64,000 bases of DNA, from NCBI RefSeq assembly GCF_002095465.1, contig NZ_MLFP01000010.1:62001-126000 (forward strand), written 5' to 3'. Shown piece after piece: positions 58,500-64,000 of this stretch (its first letter is position 1; each line of letters starts with the position of its first letter). Both the position numbers and the translations under genes were made by a program. The notes below the pieces were generated by a model that worked only from the letters and a program-made list of their open reading frames with translations, was not told the origin of the DNA and searched no databases. Source of the stretch: Pantoea rodasii (GTDB taxonomy: Bacteria; Pseudomonadota; Gammaproteobacteria; Enterobacterales; Enterobacteriaceae).

Positions 58500-59809
58500 T
58501 GCCTAAACTCGACGTCTACATGAACGGCTATAAAGTGGGCATTTTTGCTCGCGATGGCACAGGTTCCCATCAATTTCACTACGTTGATGAATGGCTAAGT
58601 CAGCCAGGAAATCGTCCGATATCCCTATCTATGCCGCTACGTCATCAGCCCTACATCGGTGACGAGGTTTATAATTTTTTTGATAATCTCCTGCCCGACA
58701 ATCCTGAAATTCGCAATCGCATCCTCGCGCGTTATCATGCGGATTCAACTCAGCCATTTGATTTGCTTGCAAAAGTAGGGGCAGACACTGTGGGAGCGAT
58801 CCAACTGCTCGCCCATGATGTAGCTCCGGGTAACGTGCAATCGATCCATTATCAAACTTTAGATGATACCGAGCTGGAAAAGATTCTGAATGGTTACCAG
58901 ACCGGCGCTCCACTTGGCATGCTTGCGGAGATCGCTGATTTCCGTATTTCACTGGCTGGGGCACAAGAAAAAACGGCGCTGCTCCGTCTGAAAGATCAGT
59001 GGTGCTTACCACAGGGCACAACCCCCACAACTCATATTCTTAAGCTGCCGATTGGTAAAATCCAAAGCCATTCTCATACTATCGATCTCACTAATAGCGT
59101 AGAAAACGAATGGCTGTGTACCCTTATCGCGAAGGCTTTTGGTTTGCCTGTGCCAGAATGCTTCGTTGTCAAAGTGGGCGAGTGCAAAGCGCTGGCTGTA
59201 GAACGCTTTGATCGCCGATGGGCATCGGATGACCGTTGGATCATGCGTTTACCCCAAGAGGATTTCTGCCAGGTTCTTAATATTCCTTCCGCTGGTAAAT
59301 ATGAAAGCCACGGTGGCCCAGGCATCCTACAAATTATGCATTTTCTGTTGAGCTCCGCAGAGGTTGATCAGGATCGCTATGACTTTATGAAAGCACAGGT
59401 TCTCTTCTGGCTGCTTGCGGCGACAGATGGGCATGCCAAAAACTTTTCTATCTTTATCGAAGCAGATGGTCGCTTCCGACTAACACCCTTTTACGACATT
59501 CTCTCAGTGTATCCGGTTATTAAGGCAAAAGGGCTGCATATGCGCGATGCAAAACTGGCAATGGGGCTGAAAGGATCTCACGGGAAAAAATATGCAATTG
59601 AGCAGATATTTCCCCGTCACTTTCTGGCAACAGCCAAAGCTGTGGGTTTTGATAAAACAGCAATGATGCATATCCTGCAAGAGTTAAGTGCCAGCGTGGA
59701 TCAGGTTATCGAACGCGTGACTGAACAATTGCCGGATGATTTTCCACAGGAAATTCAAGCAACTATTCTGGATGGACTCAAGGCACGCTCAGCGCGTTTA
59801 ACCTTCTAA
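58499..59809 (+). CDS. hipA: Serine/threonine kinase toxin HipA
   Basis: 436-aa HipA (E. coli 440), which phosphorylates glutamyl-tRNA synthetase and induces growth arrest and persistence. Seen: N-terminal domain (FFDNLLPDNPEIRNRI), the segment RISLAGAQEKTALL with the autophosphorylated Ser, catalytic loop ATDGHAKNFSIF (Asp, Asn) and metal Asp in TPFYDILSV. All key residues are intact, so it should be active. Composition looks more AT-rich than flanking core genes, suggesting transfer as a module. Coupled to hipB. Confidence 0.95.
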   Translation: MPKLDVYMNGYKVGIFARDGTGSHQFHYVDEWLSQPGNRPISLSMPLRHQPYIGDEVYNFFDNLLPDNPEIRNRILARYHADSTQPFDLLAKVGADTVGAIQLLAHDVAPGNVQSIHYQTLDDTELEKILNGYQTGAPLGMLAEIADFRISLAGAQEKTALLRLKDQWCLPQGTTPTTHILKLPIGKIQSHSHTIDLTNSVENEWLCTLIAKAFGLPVPECFVVKVGECKALAVERFDRRWASDDRWIMRLPQEDFCQVLNIPSAGKYESHGGPGILQIMHFLLSSAEVDQDRYDFMKAQVLFWLLAATDGHAKNFSIFIEADGRFRLTPFYDILSVYPVIKAKGLHMRDAKLAMGLKGSHGKKYAIEQIFPRHFLATAKAVGFDKTAMMHILQELSASVDQVIERVTEQLPDDFPQEIQATILDGLKARSARLTF

Positions 59810-59959
59810 CCAGTCAAATCTGATACATGCGTCTTTGTTATTTGGCTCCCTCTCTCCTTTGCAGTATAACGATCGCTGGCCTTTGCTAAAGCGCACCGGC
59901 CGCATTCACTATTCATGCTAAAAATCAGGCGCGGATGGCTGCCTGAACAGGAGAGAAAC

Positions 59960-60550
59960 ATGAGTACACCGCTCGACAGCGTGGCGCTGAACGCGCTGTT
60001 CAATGACGCTCGCACGCACAGCTACTGGCAGGACAAACCGATTTCTCATGATGTATTGCAGCAGCTCTACAACCTGACCGCGCTCGGCCCGACCTCAGCC
60101 AACTGCTCTCCAGGACGTTTCGTGTTTGTCACTTCGCAGGAAGGCAAAGAGAAGCTTAAACCTGCGCTCTCCTCAGGCAATGTGGATAAAACCATGGCAG
60201 CACCGGCAACGGTGATTGTGGCGTGGGATCCGGAATTCTATGAAGCACTGCCAAAACTCTTCCCGCACGGTGATGCGCGCAGCTGGTTTACCAGCAGCCC
60301 GGATTTGGCGAAAGAGACGGCGTTTCGCAACAGCAGCCTGCAAGCGGGTTATCTGATTCTGGCGGCGCGTTCGCTGGGGCTGGATGCCGGCCCAATGTCC
60401 GGTTTTGATCCGTCAAAAGTCAACGAAGCCTTCTTTAGCGAAAGCAAATGGCAGGTGAACTTGCTGATTAATCTCGGCTATGGCGAAGCCAGCAAACTGC
60501 ACGCGCGTTTACCGCGCCTCGGCTTTGATGAAGCCAGCAAATTTGCCTGA
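59960..60550 (+). CDS. rutE: Nitroreductase-family reductase, RutE-like
   Basis: 196 aa, exact length of E. coli RutE (malonic semialdehyde reductase of pyrimidine catabolism) and closely similar: [59 protein letters not shown]-binding fold. ATG at 59960 with AGGAGAG upstream. The rest of the rut operon is not nearby; a flavin reductase gene converges on it. The in vivo substrate here is therefore less certain. Confidence 0.85.
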   Translation: MSTPLDSVALNALFNDARTHSYWQDKPISHDVLQQLYNLTALGPTSANCSPGRFVFVTSQEGKEKLKPALSSGNVDKTMAAPATVIVAWDPEFYEALPKLFPHGDARSWFTSSPDLAKETAFRNSSLQAGYLILAARSLGLDAGPMSGFDPSKVNEAFFSESKWQVNLLINLGYGEASKLHARLPRLGFDEASKFA

Positions 60551-60594
60551 TTGAGCAAGGCGTCGAGCTTCTGCACGACGCCTGTTATGGGTGC

Positions 60595-61104
60595 TTAACC
60601 CAGCGAGTGGAAACCGCTGTTAAAGTAGATCATCGGCTCAGCCGCTTCACCTGGCAGTGAAATGCCAACAATGCGCGCCAGCAGCACGCTATGTGTGTTC
60701 CACTCCACCACTTTCTCCAGCTGACAATCAAAACTCACCAGCGCATCCGCTAATACGGGCGCACCGGTGCTCAGTGTCTGCCATTCTCCGCTCTGGAAAC
60801 GCTCTGCACGACGGGCAGACTGGCTGAACTGCGCGCACAAATCGTCATGCTGCTCACGCAATACGTTGACGGCAAAATGGCCTGCATTCACGAAGGCATC
60901 GTGGCTGGATGCGCTACGATTCACGCACACCAGCAAGCTTGGCGGCTCGGCGGCCAGTGAGCTAACAGAGGTCGCAATCAGACCCAGTTTTTCGCCCTGG
61001 AACTCGGTGGTCACTAAAGAAACGCCTGCAGTCAGGCGGCGCATACCATGACGAAATTCATCAAGAGAGATTGATTCCTGGCGAGCAAGTGAGGTCACTG
61101 ACAT
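60595..61104 (-). CDS. Flavin reductase family protein (RutF/HpaC-like)
   Basis: 169-aa NAD(P)H:flavin oxidoreductase (FRHGMRRLTAGVSLVTTEFQ; LGLIATSVSSLAAEPPSLLV; HDAFVNAGHFAVNVL) that supplies reduced flavin to a partner monooxygenase. ATG at 61104 is chosen over an upstream open extension to 61209. Being next to a RutE-like gene suggests RutF, but no rutA-type monooxygenase is present in the window. Confidence 0.82.
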   Translation of the reverse strand: MSVTSLARQESISLDEFRHGMRRLTAGVSLVTTEFQGEKLGLIATSVSSLAAEPPSLLVCVNRSASSHDAFVNAGHFAVNVLREQHDDLCAQFSQSARRAERFQSGEWQTLSTGAPVLADALVSFDCQLEKVVEWNTHSVLLARIVGISLPGEAAEPMIYFNSGFHSLG

Positions 61105-61397
61105 AAAAAAAACTCCGACGTGCATGCTGCTGCGATGAGCACGATTAGCTTGAGGTGGATTGTTTACGCACTTCGATGTGCTTTTGGCTGTCCAAATCCT
61201 ACACCACATCAGGCTTTACGGCATCCTATCCGAGCGAATTCAGCAAAAGCGTTATATGCAAATTCGCCTGGTGGGATTGGTTGCCGCTTCGGTCTTATCT
61301 GAATTTTTGGTCATTAGATGTTATGCCGGATGCAAATCCGTGAGAAAATTCCTACAATAGCCCTGATGATTATCTGACCATTTTCACGGAGCGACAG

Positions 61398-62147
61398 ATG
61401 GCTAGTCATTTTGTACGTTGGATGGGTCACTCGCCGCTCTCTTCAGAGCTGATGCGAGTTCCACAGGATGTGATTAACAGCGCCGAGCGCTTCCCTGACA
61501 AGCGCCGTAGCCGGTTTCTTGCCGCACGCGAATTGCTGGCGCAGCTGATGTTGCGCGTTTATGGCATTCGTGAACTTCCGCCGCTCGTCACCAGCAGCAG
61601 CGGCCGCCCTGGCTTTGCCGATCCTAACCTTCCTGACTTCAGTATTGCGTACGCCGGTAATACGGTGGGTGTGTTGCTGGCAGAAGAAGGCGGGCGCGCC
61701 GGATTGGACATGGAAATTGTGCGTGCCCACAGTCGTCAGACACAAGATACGCTGACGCAGGACCTTTCATCGGGTGAGAAGGCATGGATCAATGCCCAGC
61801 AAGATTTTATGGAGGCGGTGACACAAATCTGGACGTTACGCCAAAGCATTCTCAAATTGACTGGGGAAAGGGAAAACGGTGCGGGTTCACTGCAGCTGCA
61901 TCCTGCTGCCGGTCGTTTGCGCTCCAGCGTGTTTCCGGATATTCAGGCGGTATGTGATGCCGAGCCGATGCTGGTATGGTCTTGCGCCCTTTCACCGGGC
62001 ACTGAGCGCTTATGTCTGTGGGAGATTGATGCCCAACAGCAGTGGCAGCCACTGCGCGATGTTGAAATGAGTAAGCCGAATATTGGACCGCGTTCGCTGA
62101 GACTCACCAGCCTTACCCCCTCGCTACAGGAAATCGGACACCTGTAA
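61398..62147 (+). CDS. yieE: YieE, 4'-phosphopantetheinyl transferase superfamily protein
   Basis: 249 aa, same length as E. coli YieE. The D-x-E metal motif of Sfp-type transferases is present (AGLDMEIVR), but the W-x-x-K-E-A-x-x-K helix reads IWTLRQSILKLTGE, with Arg-Gln in place of Lys-Glu; E. coli YieE, as I recall it, also lacks the pair. Catalytic activity is thus uncertain. It lies upstream of converging adeP, as yieE does in E. coli minus yieF. Terminator shared with adeP. Confidence 0.88.
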   Translation: MASHFVRWMGHSPLSSELMRVPQDVINSAERFPDKRRSRFLAARELLAQLMLRVYGIRELPPLVTSSSGRPGFADPNLPDFSIAYAGNTVGVLLAEEGGRAGLDMEIVRAHSRQTQDTLTQDLSSGEKAWINAQQDFMEAVTQIWTLRQSILKLTGERENGAGSLQLHPAAGRLRSSVFPDIQAVCDAEPMLVWSCALSPGTERLCLWEIDAQQQWQPLRDVEMSKPNIGPRSLRLTSLTPSLQEIGHL

Positions 62148-62148
62148 T

Positions 62149-62178
62149 AAAACAGGCCGCAATCGCGGCCTGTTTTTT
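62149..62178. terminator. Bidirectional terminator between yieE and adeP
   Basis: AAAACAGGCCGC, loop AATC, GCGGCCTGTTTT then TT: 12-bp perfect stem flanked by A and T tracts. Confidence 0.92.
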
Positions 62179-63490
62179 AGTGCGCGTCGATAAACGCGAT
62201 TTTCAGTACGAACAGTAACGCCACCACTACCACGCACGGGCTGATTTCACGCCAGCGACCAGTACCCAGTTTCATCACGCAGTACGAGATAAAGCCCAGT
62301 GCGATACCTTCGGTGATCGAGAAGCTAAACGGCATCATCGCCGCCGTGACAAACGCCGGTACCGCCTCGGTGAGATCGTCCCAGCGCACGCGTGACAGCG
62401 ATGCCGTCATCAACACGCCAACATAAATCAGCGCACCCGCAGCCGCATAGGTTGGCACCATGGAGGCCAGCGGCGACAGGAACATCACCAGCAGGAACAG
62501 AATCCCAGTAACCACCGCCATCAAACCGGTGCGGCCACCAATCGCTACGCCCGATGAGCTTTCAATATAAGCTGTCACCGAAGAGGTGCCGATCAGCGAA
62601 CCGGTCACCGAGCTGATGCTATCGACGTACAGCGCCTGTTTCATGCGCGGGAAAGTGCCTTTCTCATCGGTCAATCCGGCTTTATCCGTGACGCCAATCA
62701 GCGTGCCGGAAGAGTCGAACAAGTTGACCAGCATAAAGGAGAAGATCACTCCGGCCATGCCGATGTTGAACGCGCCTTTAATATCAACCTGGCCCACCAC
62801 GGATGTCACCGCCGGCGGCGCGGAAAATACGCCACTGAATTTCACATCGCCAATTGCTAAACCAATCGCCGTGGTCACCACAATCGACACCAGCACCGCC
62901 GCGTGAATATTGCGCGATGCCAGAATCGCGATGATGAAAAAGCCCAGTGCACCCAGCAAGACGCTGTGTGAAGTGAGATTGCCCACGGTCACGATTGTGT
63001 CGGCGTTAGGAACGATGATACCGGCGTTTTTCAGTCCCATCATGGCGATGAACAGGCCGATGCCCGCGGTAATACCCACACGCAGGCTCATCGGGATATT
63101 GGCAATCATCCAGTAGCGCACGCGCAGCAGCGTCAGGATCAGCAGCCCCAGCGCACCCCAGAAGATTGCGCCCATGCCGACCTGCCATGAGTAACCCATG
63201 GCGCCCACCACCACAAAGGCAAAGAAAGCATTCAGCCCCATTGCCGGTGCCAGCGCGACCGGCAGATTCGCCACCAGCCCCATTAGAATGCTGCCAAAGG
63301 CGGCAATCAAACAGGTGGTGACAAACACCGCCTGCGTATCCATGCCCGCCGCGCCGAGAATCTGCGGGTTAACAAAGACGATGTACACCATCGTCAGGAA
63401 AGTCGTGAAACCGGCGATCACTTCGGTGCGCGCGGTTGTGCCGTGTTCCTGCAGCTTAAAGATGCGCTGCAACAAGCCCTGATTGTTCAT
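62177..63490 (-). CDS. adeP: Adenine permease AdeP (NCS2 family)
   Basis: 437-aa purine transporter of the AzgA-like NCS2 branch (E. coli AdeP/YieG 445 aa). Motifs: YIVFVNPQILGAAGMD, ALAPAMGLNAFFAFVV, and GTSSVTAYIESSSGVAIGGR, the substrate-site region. Multiple transmembrane helices. It diverges from yieH, its E. coli neighbour, which supports AdeP over the paralogue AdeQ. Confidence 0.9.
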   Translation of the reverse strand: MNNQGLLQRIFKLQEHGTTARTEVIAGFTTFLTMVYIVFVNPQILGAAGMDTQAVFVTTCLIAAFGSILMGLVANLPVALAPAMGLNAFFAFVVVGAMGYSWQVGMGAIFWGALGLLILTLLRVRYWMIANIPMSLRVGITAGIGLFIAMMGLKNAGIIVPNADTIVTVGNLTSHSVLLGALGFFIIAILASRNIHAAVLVSIVVTTAIGLAIGDVKFSGVFSAPPAVTSVVGQVDIKGAFNIGMAGVIFSFMLVNLFDSSGTLIGVTDKAGLTDEKGTFPRMKQALYVDSISSVTGSLIGTSSVTAYIESSSGVAIGGRTGLMAVVTGILFLLVMFLSPLASMVPTYAAAGALIYVGVLMTASLSRVRWDDLTEAVPAFVTAAMMPFSFSITEGIALGFISYCVMKLGTGRWREISPCVVVVALLFVLKIAFIDAH

Positions 63491-63640
63491 TCAACTGTCC
63501 CGAAAAAAAATTAATCGCCGCGTATCCTATAGAGTTTAGCCGGGCAAAACACTGATTTTTCGCAAACGGTTGCCGGGGTCGCTTTCTGCGCTCAGTGCGC
63601 TAGAGTGTCAGCTGGTTGTTTAATAAAAGGATGATGTGCG

Positions 63641-64000
63641 ATGTCAGTTGAATGTGTGTTTTCGATTGCGACGGCACGCTGGTCGACAGCGAAGTGATCT
63701 GTACGCAGTCTTACGTCAACACCTTTGCCCGCTACGGTATTGAGCTGTCTCTGCAGCAGATGTTTGAGCAGTACAAAGGGGTGAAGCTTTACGACATCAT
63801 CCGCGACGTGGCGGCTGAGCATCAGGTTGAACTGCCATTGGAAGAGGTGGAAACGGCCTACCGTGCTGAGGTGGCGCGACTGTTTGATCTCGATTTGCAG
63901 CCGATTGCCGGAGCCAAAGCGCTGGTGGAGAGCGTGAAAGTGCCGATGTGCGTGGTCTCGAACGGTACAGTGAAGAAGATGCAGCACTCGCTGGGGTTAA
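63641..64000 (+). pseudogene. yieH: 6-phosphogluconate-type HAD phosphatase YieH, 5' part, frameshifted
   Basis: From ATG at 63641 (AAAAGG upstream) the frame reads MSVECV, then breaks in the TTTT at 63659-63662. With one more T it continues FFDCDGTLVDSEVICTQSYV (HAD motif I), QYKGVKLYDIIRDVAAEH, YRAEVARLFDLDLQPI and PMCVVSNGTVKKMQHS (motif II), colinear with E. coli YieH, to the window edge. E. coli YieH hydrolyses 6-phosphogluconate and other phosphates. Gene order adeP-yieH as in E. coli. The lost base is a probable assembly error. Confidence 0.85.

Noticed and set aside
61120..61360. Three overlapping ~60-aa plus-strand frames between the flavin reductase gene and yieE
   Set aside because: No ribosome binding sites, no similarity and mutual overlap; treated as spacer.

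Overview
This window is chromosomal DNA from a member of the Enterobacterales, most likely Pantoea or a close relative in the Erwiniaceae. The evidence is the dnaA-dnaN-recF-gyrB / rpmH-rnpA-yidD-yidC-mnmE block with proteins nearly identical to enterobacterial ones, E. coli-like gene order around ibpA-yidQ-yidR-dgo-yidA, enterobacterial ERIC repeats, and selC. The genus is an inference from overall character; no database was searched.

Layout. 1-356: 5' part of a GlxA-type regulator, frameshifted. 584-8639: complete D-xylose locus (xylBA diverging from xylFGH-xylR). 8701-8795: selC tRNA-Sec. 9059-12371: small regulators and a DUF1360-like membrane protein. 12784-15396: sugar-porter MFS gene with a LacI-family regulator on one side and a broken ROK regulator on the other. 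15413-18951: dnaC-dnaT, a short autotransporter-barrel-like protein, tag, yiaD. 19112-25471: two LacI regulators and a 2-ketogluconate operon (ptxS-kguEKTD type). 25554-26795: avtA. 27204-34558: a MocR-type regulator diverging from a six-gene operon (PP-loop ATPase, ATP-grasp ligase, class II glutamine amidotransferase, 2OG-Fe(II) oxygenase, YbaK-like deacylase, EamA exporter). I recognise no known pathway in it, and it is the best candidate for an undescribed biosynthetic system. 34616-43026: ibpA with heat-shock promoter and ROSE-type thermometer, yidQ, yidR, the D-galactonate operon dgoRKADT, yidA. 43115-47131: a second sugar-acid-type operon led by a DeoR-ribokinase fusion. 47332-58090: the replication/ribosome/membrane-insertion core block. 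58251-64000: a hipBA toxin-antitoxin pair with four evenly spaced operators, a RutE-like reductase and a flavin reductase, yieE, adeP, and the start of yieH.

How it works together. Most accessory genes are sugar and sugar-acid catabolism units, each with its own regulator next to it: xylose (XylR), 2-ketogluconate (PtxS), D-galactonate (DgoR), and two unassigned units (LacI/MFS; DeoR-kinase/aldolase/YhcH/MFS). This suits a plant-associated lifestyle. The core block carries replication initiation, the sliding clamp, gyrase, RNase P protein, the membrane insertase and tRNA modification.

A quality warning: five genes (GlxA-like at 262-267, ROK at 15270-15273, EamA at 34341, aldolase at 45204, yieH at 63659-63662) are each broken by the loss of exactly one base, in a homopolymer or a doubled base, and each is restored by adding it back. 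That points to consensus error in the assembly rather than five independent pseudogenes. These genes should be re-checked before being called dead.
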